A stretch of DNA of 29,073 nt from CAZPBC01 sp964584775 (GCA_964584775.1 CAZPBC010000021.1:1-29073), one strand, 5' to 3'; shown: positions 14,876 to 22,012, numbered from the stretch's first letter. Notes: a model not told the origin generated them from the letters alone. Translations and numbers: made by a program.

Positions 14876-16264
14876 ATGATTAACGCTTACAACTTATTCC
14901 ACGATTTCGTTGGCCTGCTCTATAAGTGGGTTTGGGCTTTTCCTCTTCTACTTCTCATTGTGGGTGTCGGTGTTTACCTCACTGTCGCTCTCCGAGGTCT
15001 ACAGTTCCGCTACCTCTTCTATGGTCTACGCCTGACCGTGAGCAAGAAATACGCTGGAGAAGGGGAGATTTCGCACTATGAATCTCTGATGACAGCTCTC
15101 GCGGCAACAGTGGGAATAAGCAATATTGCCGGTGTCTCCACGGCGTTGACAGTGGGGGGCTTTGGCGCGATTTTTTGGATGTGGGTCACGGCCCTTTTGG
15201 GGATGGCGATCAAGTACAGTGAAGCGTTTCTTGCGATCACCTACCGAGAAGAAGACGCACGTGGTGAGACGGTGGGCGGGCCGATGTTCTACATCAGTAA
15301 AGGATTGGGCTGGAAAACACTGGCGCTCTCTTTTGCGATTTTTGGGGCGATTTCTTCTTTTGGAGGGGGAAATATGCTCCAGGCTAATTCGATTGCGGAT
15401 GCACTCCGTGACCTAATGGGCTTTCCCTCCATCTACACAGGAATCTTGCTTGCAGTAATCACAGGAATGACTTTGATCGGGGGAATCAAGAGTATTGGGC
15501 GTGCAGCCGGTCTGTTGGTGCCCTTTATGGCGATCTTTTATCTGTCGGGTGCTTTTGTCATCCTTTGGCATCACCTCCATCATATCCCTGGAGTCTTTGG
15601 AAGAATTTTTGCAGATGCTTTCACAGGGCAGGCTGCTGTGGGTGGGTTCGCCGGTGCTACACTCGTTGTGTTGCTGCAGACTGGGGTGAGCCGTGGATTA
15701 ATGACTTCAGAGTCCGGCCTTGGAACAGGTTCGATCGCTGCGGCAGCTGCAAAGACTGATTACCCTGGCAGGCAAGCGATGGTCTCTATGACCGGAAGCT
15801 TTTTAGCAACGATTGTGATGTGTACGGTCTCAGCACTCGTGATCGGTGTGACAGGAGTTTTTGGGACTCAAACAGACTCCGGTAGTTTAGTCACCGGCGT
15901 CTCCTTAACGATTCTGGCCTTCAATACGGTGATCCCATGGGGGAGTGCTGTGGTGACCGGGGCTGTGGTCTTTTTTGGCTTCACGACTCTTTTAGGGTGG
16001 GCTTATTACGGAGAAAAGTGCGTTGAGTACTTTTTAGGGGCGGGATCTGTGCCGTACTTCCGTGCGGTCTTCAGTCTGGTCATTATTCCAGGCGCTGTTC
16101 TCGATTTGAAGATCGTTTGGATGATCGCCGATGCCTTCAACGGTCTGATGGCCATTCCTAACTTAATCGGGGTGATTTTTCTCTCACCCCTGGTTGTCCG
16201 AGAGACAAAAGAGTTTCTTAAGCTTGTAGCGCAAGAGCAGCGTGACGAGGCGGCGCAAAAGTAG
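14876..16264 (+). CDS. Sodium:alanine/glycine symporter, AGCS family
   Basis: A 462-residue inner-membrane carrier of the AGCS (DagA/AlsT) family, importing alanine or glycine with sodium. Around ten hydrophobic segments are visible. Family signatures include ATVGISNIAGVSTALTVGG, WVTALLGMAIKYSEAFLAI, GGPMFYISKGLG, and GVSRGLMTSESGLGTGSIAA followed by AAKTDYPGRQ. In the family consensus the first signature reads ATVGTGNIAG; here it is ATVGISNIAG, a small departure near the substrate site. The gene begins without a ribosome site behind its own promoter. Its last 47 bases overlap the convergent Nudix gene. Substrate (alanine, glycine or another small amino acid) cannot be told apart. Confidence 0.93.
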   Translation: MINAYNLFHDFVGLLYKWVWAFPLLLLIVGVGVYLTVALRGLQFRYLFYGLRLTVSKKYAGEGEISHYESLMTALAATVGISNIAGVSTALTVGGFGAIFWMWVTALLGMAIKYSEAFLAITYREEDARGETVGGPMFYISKGLGWKTLALSFAIFGAISSFGGGNMLQANSIADALRDLMGFPSIYTGILLAVITGMTLIGGIKSIGRAAGLLVPFMAIFYLSGAFVILWHHLHHIPGVFGRIFADAFTGQAAVGGFAGATLVVLLQTGVSRGLMTSESGLGTGSIAAAAAKTDYPGRQAMVSMTGSFLATIVMCTVSALVIGVTGVFGTQTDSGSLVTGVSLTILAFNTVIPWGSAVVTGAVVFFGFTTLLGWAYYGEKCVEYFLGAGSVPYFRAVFSLVIIPGAVLDLKIVWMIADAFNGLMAIPNLIGVIFLSPLVVRETKEFLKLVAQEQRDEAAQK

Positions 16265-16721
16265 CCACAATCGCTTGAATCACCTGCTGAGATTCTACGT
16301 AAATATCGACGTCCGGCTTCAGATCTAAAACCTCTTCCATGGTGAACCAATGGACTGAAAGAGACTCTCGCTCATTGATGCTGCAGACGGTTTCTCGCGA
16401 AGTGCCAACAAAGACGAAGTCCATGTGCTGATGTTTGGGAATAGGGCCTGTTGCTGGAATCTCTTCGACGAGGCAGAGGAAGGGTCTCTCTGTGCTTTTT
16501 GCATTCCAACGGTCGATCCACACATTTTCTTGACGGACCAGCTTCACATTGAGCCCTGTCTCTTCACGTGCTTCACGGATGGCAGCATTCGTAGGGGTTT
16601 CGTTCGGCTCAACGTGTCCTCCCGCCGGAAGCCACTTTCTCAACTTTTTGTGAAACAAGAGTAGTACTTTCGAAAAGTCCTCATTGAAAATGTAGCAAGA
16701 AGCAGTGTAATCGATTTTCAT
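16218..16721 (-). CDS. Nudix hydrolase
   Basis: A 167-residue Nudix-fold pyrophosphohydrolase. The Nudix box is complete: G-H-V-E-P-N-E, seven residues, then REAREETGL (about residues 35-57), with the REExEE glutamates that bind magnesium. Residues before it (KVLLLFHKKLRKWLPAGG) form the usual strand leading to the box. The substrate is unknown; candidates are damaged nucleotides, nucleotide sugars or dinucleoside polyphosphates. The ATG at 16721 overlaps the MazG stop by 4 bases, so the two nucleotide-pyrophosphatase genes are coupled. The C-terminal 15 codons and stop overlap the end of the AGCS gene on the other strand. Confidence 0.92.
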   Translation of the reverse strand: MKIDYTASCYIFNEDFSKVLLLFHKKLRKWLPAGGHVEPNETPTNAAIREAREETGLNVKLVRQENVWIDRWNAKSTERPFLCLVEEIPATGPIPKHQHMDFVFVGTSRETVCSINERESLSVHWFTMEEVLDLKPDVDIYVESQQVIQAIVATFAPPRHAALALQA

Positions 16722-17326
16722 GACGGTTCTCCCTTTAGTTTCTGGAGTGCTTTTTTGAGAGCAAGCTCGGAGTTGATGTTTTGCTTATCGGCTTGTTGGA
16801 TGACAGTTAAAAGTTGGTAGGCGACCTGTAATTCAGGGTCTTCACTCTTCTCGAGTTGGTCAAAGGAATTCCTTCGTTCAATGTATTTTGAAGCTTGGAG
16901 CAGAGTGGGAAAATCTGCATCGGGTTTGGGCGGTTTATTTTTCTTCTCTTCCGCTTTCACACGCTCCCACATTTCGTAGATCTCTTCCATATTTTGAGGG
17001 CGCTCATCCCCGAAGACGTGTGGGTGGCGGCGGACGAGTTTCTTGGTGGTGTTGTGGATGACATCACTCACAGAGAAGTGTCCCTCGTTTTCCGCGACTT
17101 TTGTGAGAAAAAGGACATTGAAGAGCAGATCGCCGAGCTCCTCCTTCAGTTCGGTTGTGTCGTGGCGGTTGATGGCGTCAACAACTTCGAAAGCCTCTTC
17201 AATCAGGTAGTTACGCAAGGTGAGGAGGGTTTGTTTCTTATCCCAAGGGCACCCTTCAGGTCCAAGAAGAGTCGAAACGACCTCTAGGAGGTCTTCGAAG
17301 GTGTGGACTTTTTGTTCATGACTCAC
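16718..17326 (-). CDS. mazG: MazG nucleoside triphosphate pyrophosphohydrolase
   Basis: A 202-residue all-alpha NTP pyrophosphatase that hydrolyses (d)NTPs to monophosphates and is thought to clean the nucleotide pool. The N-terminal domain is complete: GCPWDKKQT, the metal-binding EEAFEVVD (E43, E44, E47), EELGDLLF (E63, D66) and the following RRHPHVFGDE segment. E. coli MazG is about 263 residues with two MazG domains; here the second is shortened, lacking a clear second EExxE. The start is GTG at 17326, with AAGG upstream; no in-frame ATG fits the family N-terminus. It heads a two-gene unit with the Nudix hydrolase. Confidence 0.95.
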   Translation of the reverse strand: MSHEQKVHTFEDLLEVVSTLLGPEGCPWDKKQTLLTLRNYLIEEAFEVVDAINRHDTTELKEELGDLLFNVLFLTKVAENEGHFSVSDVIHNTTKKLVRRHPHVFGDERPQNMEEIYEMWERVKAEEKKNKPPKPDADFPTLLQASKYIERRNSFDQLEKSEDPELQVAYQLLTVIQQADKQNINSELALKKALQKLKGEPS

Positions 17327-17416
17327 GCTTTAAGTGCCTTTTTTTCCAAAAATTCCGCAGTTTAGGCCGGAGCAATCATACGTGATTAAAAGCTATTGAG
17401 GCAAACATCTTCAAAA

Positions 17417-17456
17417 AAAAATCAATCTCTATTGATTTTTAGTAGGTTAGGTACTA
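17417..17456 (+). promoter_or_regulatory. AT-rich hairpins in the leader of the SMR gene
   Basis: A perfect 10-bp inverted repeat, AAAAATCAAT (17417-17426) and ATTGATTTTT (17431-17440) with loop CTCT, is followed by a small TAGTA/TACTA stem (17440-17444 and 17452-17456). Together they end about 11 bases before the SMR start. They could terminate upstream transcription, act as an operator or affect translation. None of the known guanidine riboswitch landmarks was seen. Confidence 0.4.
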
Positions 17457-17467
17457 AAAAGAAGAGC

Positions 17468-17788
17468 ATGATCTATGGAGGGATTTGGCTCGCAATTGCA
17501 ATTGTCTTTGAGGTCGCTGGGACCACCTGTCTCAAGCTCTCGAATGGGCTTTCTCGTCTTTTGCCTTCTATCTTTGTCTTTATCTTTTATGGGGTGAGCT
17601 TTGCCTCTCTTGCGGTGACGCTCAAAACGTTTGAAGTCGGAACCGCTTATGCCATTTGGGCAGGGGCAGGAACTGCACTTATTGCGCTACTTGGAATCGT
17701 CGTTTTTGGCGATTCTTTTACTCTTGTGAAAGTTCTCTCTATCGGACTGATTGTTTTAGGTGTCGTGGGACTCCACTTATCGAGATAA
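17468..17788 (+). CDS. Small multidrug resistance (SMR) family exporter
   Basis: A 106-residue inner-membrane protein with four hydrophobic helices, the normal size for EmrE/SugE relatives that exchange protons for cationic drugs or guanidinium. The start MIYGGIWLAIAIVFEVAGTT puts the essential glutamate at E15 (E14 in EmrE). AYAIWAGAGTALIALLG in the third helix matches the EmrE AYAIWSGVG region with its conserved tryptophan. A longer open frame upstream exists, but its first 24 residues are lysine- and serine-rich and unlike the family. SMR proteins work as dimers; no second SMR gene is adjacent, so a homodimer is likely. EmrE-like and guanidinium-type subgroups cannot be told apart with confidence. 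Confidence 0.9.
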   Translation: MIYGGIWLAIAIVFEVAGTTCLKLSNGLSRLLPSIFVFIFYGVSFASLAVTLKTFEVGTAYAIWAGAGTALIALLGIVVFGDSFTLVKVLSIGLIVLGVVGLHLSR

Positions 17789-17821
17789 AAAAAAAGTGGG
17801 AGAGAGATCTCCCCCACTTTC
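17787..17821 (-). terminator. Rho-independent terminator between convergent genes
   Basis: AAAGTGGG (17793-17800) pairs with CCCACTTT (17813-17820), extended by GAG/CTC inside. Read on the minus strand the stem is followed by about ten T residues, making a strong terminator for the 17846-18439 gene. In the plus direction it also follows the SMR stop at once, but with a poor T tract. Confidence 0.85.
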
Positions 17822-17845
17822 AGGTGCATTCAAAGCTGAGCTTTT

Positions 17846-18439
17846 CTAAGAACGACGTCCATTAGCGTACAACTTACGTATTGCCGCAACGGGGTGATTG
17901 GCAAGTGTTCTGGCATGCCCTTTTGCTACAGCAGCTGATTTTGCTGGTTGAGCAGGAGCAGATTTTTCAGTTGCATCGGCTGGTTTAGCTTTTGGTGCGG
18001 CATTAAGAACCTGCCCTAGACCTTCTTGAAGCACCTTAGCAAAATGTGCAGCATGTTGCTCTAGAGCTGTTCTCTCTGCCTTTGCCTCTTTGTCTTCAAC
18101 GATATCAGCTAGTTTTTCAGTCAGCTTCTCTGCAGATTTAACTGCAGCAGACTTTTCTTCGTCTTTCGGCGTCTCTTGGCTTTTTCCTCCAAAAAAGCTC
18201 CTGATCCATGTGATCACGCGGCTTCCTGTGGTGAGCGGGTGTGCAACAGCTTTGAAAACTTCTTGCGCAGCTGTTGAAATCCCTTGGAAAACTTTAAGAG
18301 CGACTGCTTGCACTCTAGAAGCGATTGCAGAACCTGTTTCAATGGTAAATCTGCCGACTCGCGACTCAGTGATGTAGTCGATAGGGTTAGAAAAGAATGT
18401 TTTTTCTGTTGGTTTTGTTGTTGTATCTGGTGTACTCAT
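17846..18439 (-). CDS. Alanine/lysine-rich hypothetical protein, possible secreted protein
   Basis: A 197-residue protein of biased composition. Residues 1-15 are rich in threonine, serine and proline (MSTPDTTTKPTEKTFFS) without a classical signal peptide. Residues about 30-90 are amphipathic or mildly hydrophobic helices (ETGSAIASRVQAVALKVFQG). Residues 90-130 are charged helix. The end is an alanine/proline/lysine-rich linker with a basic tail (ANGRRS). AGGAG lies 8 bases before the ATG and a strong terminator follows, so it is a well-expressed single-gene unit. A disordered, T/S-rich N-terminus fits a type III secretion substrate, but that is inference. No family recognised. Confidence 0.75.
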   Translation of the reverse strand: MSTPDTTTKPTEKTFFSNPIDYITESRVGRFTIETGSAIASRVQAVALKVFQGISTAAQEVFKAVAHPLTTGSRVITWIRSFFGGKSQETPKDEEKSAAVKSAEKLTEKLADIVEDKEAKAERTALEQHAAHFAKVLQEGLGQVLNAAPKAKPADATEKSAPAQPAKSAAVAKGHARTLANHPVAAIRKLYANGRRS

Positions 18440-18570
18440 CTTTTGACTCCTTATTTAGAGTATTATGGTTGATTAACTGTTATCTAGTTTAAACCACATA
18501 AAATAAGAGAAGATGAAGGAGTGGTAAGGATTTTCATAAAATTCTGTTAAGAGAGTGTTAATCTCGCGTC

Positions 18571-18599
18571 TTGTCATATTTCCTGGGTTTAATCATAAT
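18571..18599 (+). promoter_or_regulatory. Promoter of the SRP RNA gene
   Basis: TTGTCA (18571-18576) and CATAAT (18594-18599) are exactly 17 bases apart. The predicted start point is near 18606, some 20 bases before the base of the SRP RNA helix. This is among the best sigma-70-type matches in the window. The 18440-18570 stretch before it shows nothing else except the ribosome site of the divergent gene. Confidence 0.6.
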
Positions 18600-18628
18600 G
18601 GTCCTTCAAATCGAATAGATCCCACTTT

Positions 18629-18733
18629 GCCGGGGACCTTATTGAATTCTCTTTGCTCGAACTAGGTCAGGACAGGAATGTAGCAGCCTTAAGAGTGTTT
18701 GGGGGATGCTATAAGTGCTCTCCGGCTCTTTTT
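18629..18733 (+). ncRNA. ffs: Signal recognition particle 4.5S RNA
   Basis: The bacterial small SRP RNA, which binds Ffh and helps target inner-membrane and secreted proteins. The diagnostic Ffh-binding helix is at 18664-18689: AGGTCAGG, stem ACA, tetraloop GGAA, stem TGT, then AGCAGCCT. This matches the universal AGGUCAGG...AGCAGCC symmetric and asymmetric loops. The outer helix pairs GCCGG (18629-18633) with CCGGC (18722-18726) and ACCTTAT-like bases with ATAAG (18711-18715). A TTTTT run at 18729-18733 just after the helix would end transcription. Length near 100 nt is typical of the short form. The 5' end is set from the helix; the primary transcript may begin about 20 bases earlier. Confidence 0.9.
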
Positions 18734-18735
18734 AT

Positions 18736-18902
18736 GAGCCTGTGGAGGGGAGAGTTCTTGGATTGAAAAAAGGATCTTTTTACAACAAAGAGCGATCCCT
18801 CCTCAGCAAACTCACTGAAGAGTTTCCTTCGTCGGGATCGATCCTTGTTGTTTCAAAAATCTCCGTTTTTTCAATTGCAAGCCCTCTCCCAACCACAGGC
18901 TC
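18736..18902. repeat. Long imperfect inverted repeat downstream of the SRP RNA
   Basis: The sequence at 18736-18798 is repeated on the opposite strand at 18902-18835. Both copies begin GAGCCTGTGGNNGGGAGAG, continue with CTTG..ATTGAAAAAA, and end with ACAACAA and GATCC. By eye roughly three quarters of positions agree, allowing small gaps. The arms are separated by about 36 bases and would form a large hairpin. An open frame crosses the first arm but overlaps the SRP RNA and is not judged a gene. Confidence 0.65.
18768..18816 (+). repeat. Degenerate 49-bp direct repeat, copy 1
   Basis: It starts AAAAGGATC and contains TTTTACAACAAA and AAACTCACT. It aligns without gaps to 19002-19050 with 8 mismatches counted over 49 bases. 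It lies partly within the first arm of the inverted repeat, so the same unit occurs in both orientations. Confidence 0.7.
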
Positions 18903-18933
18903 TTCAGGCTTGAATCAGAGAGGGGAGGCTCCT

Positions 18934-18950
18934 GATTTTGTTGTTAAAAT
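18934..18950 (-). repeat. Partial inverted copy of the same repeat core
   Basis: Read on the minus strand this is ATTTTAACAACAAAATC, close to the ATTTTACAACAAAAGC core of the copy at 19011. It is short and AT-rich, so chance cannot be excluded, but its position within the cluster suggests a truncated copy. Confidence 0.4.
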
Positions 18951-19001
18951 TCCCCAGCGAATCCCAACCCCTTTCGCTTTAAGTTGAAGGTGAGCTTGGT
19001 T

Positions 19002-19050
19002 AAAAGAATCATTTTACAACAAAAGCCGATCTCTCCTTAGTAAACTCACT
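19002..19050 (+). repeat. Degenerate 49-bp direct repeat, copy 2
   Basis: Counterpart of 18768-18816 (41 of 49 bases identical). No gene covers this stretch; 18741-19082 holds only these repeats and no supported reading frame. Confidence 0.7.
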
Positions 19051-19082
19051 TTGGGATTAGATTTTTTTAGATCAAAAGAAGG

Positions 19083-20054
19083 CTATTCCCATTTGACTTC
19101 TTTGCGGAAAGGAGGGCGGTCAGGGAGAGGTGGTTCATGGGTTTCGTCAAAGAGGGGGCGGCGTGAGCAGATGAGGATGGCATGGCTCATTCCTCGAATG
19201 GGTGAGAAGGTATGACAGACCTGTTCAACCGCTGTTGCGATCCACTCGACTTGCGTGAAAAGCCAGGCGAGCGGTGAGAAAACAAGTTGGAGAGGGAAGT
19301 AAAGAAGACTCATAAGGCGCGTTGTGGAGATCTGAAACCAGAAACGGCTGAAACCGCGGCGCTTTTGGAGCTCTTTACGACAGTACTCCGGATTTTTTAA
19401 AGCTTCGAGGTAGCGTTTAGGAGCTTTGAAGAAGTTTTGGAGGTGGATGAGCCAGCTGTTGTAAGTGAGCTCGGTGTCGTGGATCTTAAATTCTGTTTCG
19501 ACCATTTTTTTAAGGCGGTCTAGCGCATCGTCCGAGTAAATGTCGATGTTCGAGGAGAGGATGAGTGTTCCGCTCGGTTTAAGAAGTCTGCAGAGTTCAG
19601 AGATGGACATACGAAGGTCTTTGGAGTGTAGGTAGGGGAGCAACTCTGTACAGAGGATCAGATCGAAGGATTGGTCTTCGAAGTTTGTTTGAGGCAGGGC
19701 TGCTTTACATTTCTCTTGAGCATCAGGTGCGCGTTGAAGCGCTCCGGCAGAGATGTCAGCGAGGGTGATGTGAGAGGTTTTCTCCTCGATAGTTTTTGTA
19801 AAGGGAGCAAATCCACAACCGATATCTAGTACATGGTTTTTTTCTTTAAGGTGGGACTGTATGAGTTGAATGGTTTTTTCAACGCGGAGTTTTTCAATGG
19901 CATTTTTTTTAGGGTTGAATTGTCCGGGGTGGTTTTTCCATCTTGCCTCAAAAGCAGCTTCTTGTTGAACCATCCTGGAGGAGAAGTCGCGTTTAGGTTT
20001 GGAGGACTCTTTGAGTGGATCCGTTTGGACCACTTTTAGTGGATCTTGGCTCAT
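19083..20054 (-). CDS. Class I SAM-dependent methyltransferase
   Basis: A 323-residue protein. The SAM-binding motif I is VLDIGCGFAPFT (residues 75-86), the acidic residue ending strand 2 is in TLADIS (D100), and FDLILCTELLPYL and RLLKPSGTLILSS follow as motifs IV to VI. So the fold is a normal seven-strand methyltransferase to about residue 175. The remaining 150 residues are unusual. They include basic stretches (RKELQKRRGFSRFW) and a hydrophobic or amphipathic segment (SLLYFPLQLVFSPLAWLF), which could dock on a membrane. The N-terminus repeats DPLK (4-7 and 12-15). It overlaps the stop of the asparagine-synthetase-like gene by 4 bases, so the two are translated together. The substrate is unknown. 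Confidence 0.85.
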   Translation of the reverse strand: MSQDPLKVVQTDPLKESSKPKRDFSSRMVQQEAAFEARWKNHPGQFNPKKNAIEKLRVEKTIQLIQSHLKEKNHVLDIGCGFAPFTKTIEEKTSHITLADISAGALQRAPDAQEKCKAALPQTNFEDQSFDLILCTELLPYLHSKDLRMSISELCRLLKPSGTLILSSNIDIYSDDALDRLKKMVETEFKIHDTELTYNSWLIHLQNFFKAPKRYLEALKNPEYCRKELQKRRGFSRFWFQISTTRLMSLLYFPLQLVFSPLAWLFTQVEWIATAVEQVCHTFSPIRGMSHAILICSRRPLFDETHEPPLPDRPPFRKEVKWE

Positions 20055-21967
20055 GGAGATTTTCCTTTTAAGAGTTCATGGATGGTCATTTTAGGGGGTT
20101 CTAGAGAAATGGGTTGGTGGATAAAGAGACGGAACCACGTTTCCAAGATGAGTAGTGCCCAAAGTTCGCGGAAGTGATTTTTTGCCGCAGGCACTGAAGC
20201 GGTAACTTCTTCTAGCCAGCGATTTTCAATCACCCCTGAGTCGACAAGGGTTCCGCTGGTCAAAGGACGGAAGACTTCAAGGAGGTTTGCAGACTCGACC
20301 CAACTTTCTAAGAAATGTTCACGGGTTTTTTTTGGTCGTTGGATCAGTTCCTTTGGGAACATGGGTTCGAGGGCTCTTTTGAGGAGTTGGGCGGTTTCTT
20401 TATCCGTATAGGATTCGGGTTTTGGATAGGTGGCGAGCATCTCAATGATCCATTTATCGAGGAAAGGTGAACGCCACTTAACTCCGTGAGCCATTGTCAA
20501 CCTTTCGTATTGCATGATGTAGAGATCTGGTAGGCGCGTTTTAAAATCGAGGTACTGATAACAGGCGGCTGGGCTAGAGAGTTTTTGTAAGTTGTGGAAG
20601 CGGTGGACGAAATAGCCTGCAGAGAAATGATCCGCCAGTGCGGGAGCAGCACGCTTCATCTCTGTGTCTGAAAAAATATGACCGGAGTGCAGGTACTCGA
20701 TCAGTTCAAGATTGCTTCTTGAGAACTTCAATAAAGAAAAGCTTTTTGTCGGGTCCAGAGGACGCATGAGAGGAATGAATAGTCTATTGGTGAGCCACTG
20801 CTGTGCTTTTTTTAGGAAGTAGCTCACATTAGAGGGGCTTTCTTCACGAGAGTAACGTCGATGGCCTGCTAGGAGTTCATCGGATCCCATACCGGAAAGC
20901 GCAACGAGTACTTCGTTGGAGGCAAGACGTGCGAGGCGCCATGTCGCAGTCACATTGGGGTCTGCTAAAGGCTCGTCGAGATACCAGACAATTTTTGGTA
21001 GATCATCGAGAAAATTTTTAGGGGTCACATGGTCGACTGTCTCGTCGAGGTTGAGCACTTTGGCAAAGTGGATGGCAGCCTGCAGGTCTGAATCATTCTC
21101 GCCAGAAAAGTTCACGCTAAAGGAGGGGATCTCCTCTTTTGGATGGAGTTTTCGAAGCGCACAGGCACTACACGCGGAACCAATCCCCCCAGAAACGAAG
21201 TTTCCGAAGGGGCCTTCACGTGTGCGACGATTTGCTGCATCGAGAATGAGTGTTCTGAACTTTTCTTGTCCCTCTTCTACACTGAGTGTACTCTCTTTTT
21301 TGAACAGGTTCCCAAAGCTCCAGTAGCCGTGGATGGTGACACCCTTGTTGAAGGAGTATTTCAGAAAGTGTCCAGGAAGCAGTTTGCTGACATTTTGGAT
21401 GGGTGTCATGTCCTGTGGAATATACCCCAGTGTCAAGTAGGCAGCAGCGGCTTCATAAGAGAGTTTCTGAGAGACCATCCGTGTTGCGAGAAGACTCTTT
21501 AAAGCTGAAGAAAAGAGGAAGTAGCGTCCATCAGAATACCAGTAGAGGGGTTTGACTCCGACTCTGTCTCTGTACAAATAGAGCTCTGACTGTGTTCGAT
21601 CAAAGATACAAAGAGTGAAGTCCCCGTCGACCATCTCTGCAAAGTTTTCCCCATAGACTTCAAAGGCTTGCAGGAGCAGTTCACCGGGCTGGTCCATGTT
21701 GATGTGTCTGCCTTTCTTTTGGAGTTTGAGTTGGATCTCTTTGAAATTATAAATTGCCCCATCCATCACGGCGATGAGCTCTCTATTTGGAGTCGTAGAG
21801 AGGGTGCCTCCACTTGTGCCGATGCGGACGGTCTTGTGAGTGTAGACATCTCGGGTCAGCTCACTCTCCACCCCAGGCCCCCGGTGGGCTAAGGCCTCGA
21901 GCATTTCATCCATATAGAGGTGGATCTGAAAAATATCTGGGTAAATGCAACCCGCTATTCCTGGCAT
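20051..21967 (-). CDS. Asparagine-synthetase-like protein with degenerate active sites
   Basis: A 638-residue protein with the full two-domain layout of glutamine-dependent asparagine synthetases (AsnB): a glutaminase-type N-terminal domain (about 1-200, with RDRVGVKPLYW kept) and an ATP-pyrophosphatase synthetase domain. Key residues are replaced. The nucleophilic Cys2 is Pro (MPGIAGC). The glutamine-binding NGE is DGA (69-71). The pyrophosphate loop SGGxDS reads SGGIGS (259-264). The SGEGADE block reads SGMGSDE (358-364). The SGGIGS change is a single GAT to GGT step, and the frame is otherwise intact. So it is unlikely to be a standard asparagine synthetase and may be a repurposed or non-catalytic relative. 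It heads an operon with the methyltransferase and is divergent from the CPBP protease gene. Confidence 0.88.
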   Translation of the reverse strand: MPGIAGCIYPDIFQIHLYMDEMLEALAHRGPGVESELTRDVYTHKTVRIGTSGGTLSTTPNRELIAVMDGAIYNFKEIQLKLQKKGRHINMDQPGELLLQAFEVYGENFAEMVDGDFTLCIFDRTQSELYLYRDRVGVKPLYWYSDGRYFLFSSALKSLLATRMVSQKLSYEAAAAYLTLGYIPQDMTPIQNVSKLLPGHFLKYSFNKGVTIHGYWSFGNLFKKESTLSVEEGQEKFRTLILDAANRRTREGPFGNFVSGGIGSACSACALRKLHPKEEIPSFSVNFSGENDSDLQAAIHFAKVLNLDETVDHVTPKNFLDDLPKIVWYLDEPLADPNVTATWRLARLASNEVLVALSGMGSDELLAGHRRYSREESPSNVSYFLKKAQQWLTNRLFIPLMRPLDPTKSFSLLKFSRSNLELIEYLHSGHIFSDTEMKRAAPALADHFSAGYFVHRFHNLQKLSSPAACYQYLDFKTRLPDLYIMQYERLTMAHGVKWRSPFLDKWIIEMLATYPKPESYTDKETAQLLKRALEPMFPKELIQRPKKTREHFLESWVESANLLEVFRPLTSGTLVDSGVIENRWLEEVTASVPAAKNHFRELWALLILETWFRLFIHQPISLEPPKMTIHELLKGKSP

Positions 21968-22012
21968 TTTTTCTCTCTAACGTGCTAAAAGACTGATAAA
22001 CCGGATTATAGG

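Noticed and set aside
17396..17467. Longer N-terminus for the SMR protein
   Set aside because: The extra 24 residues are encoded by the hairpin leader and do not fit the family; the ATG at 17468 gives the normal length and places the glutamate correctly.
17396..17467. Guanidine riboswitch upstream of the SMR gene
   Set aside because: The stems are present, but the ACGR loops and other landmarks of the guanidine classes were not found.
18715..18987. Open frame of 90 residues downstream of the SRP RNA
   Set aside because: It starts with GTG inside the SRP RNA, has no ribosome site, and runs through the degenerate repeats. The other repeat copies are not open in the matching frame.
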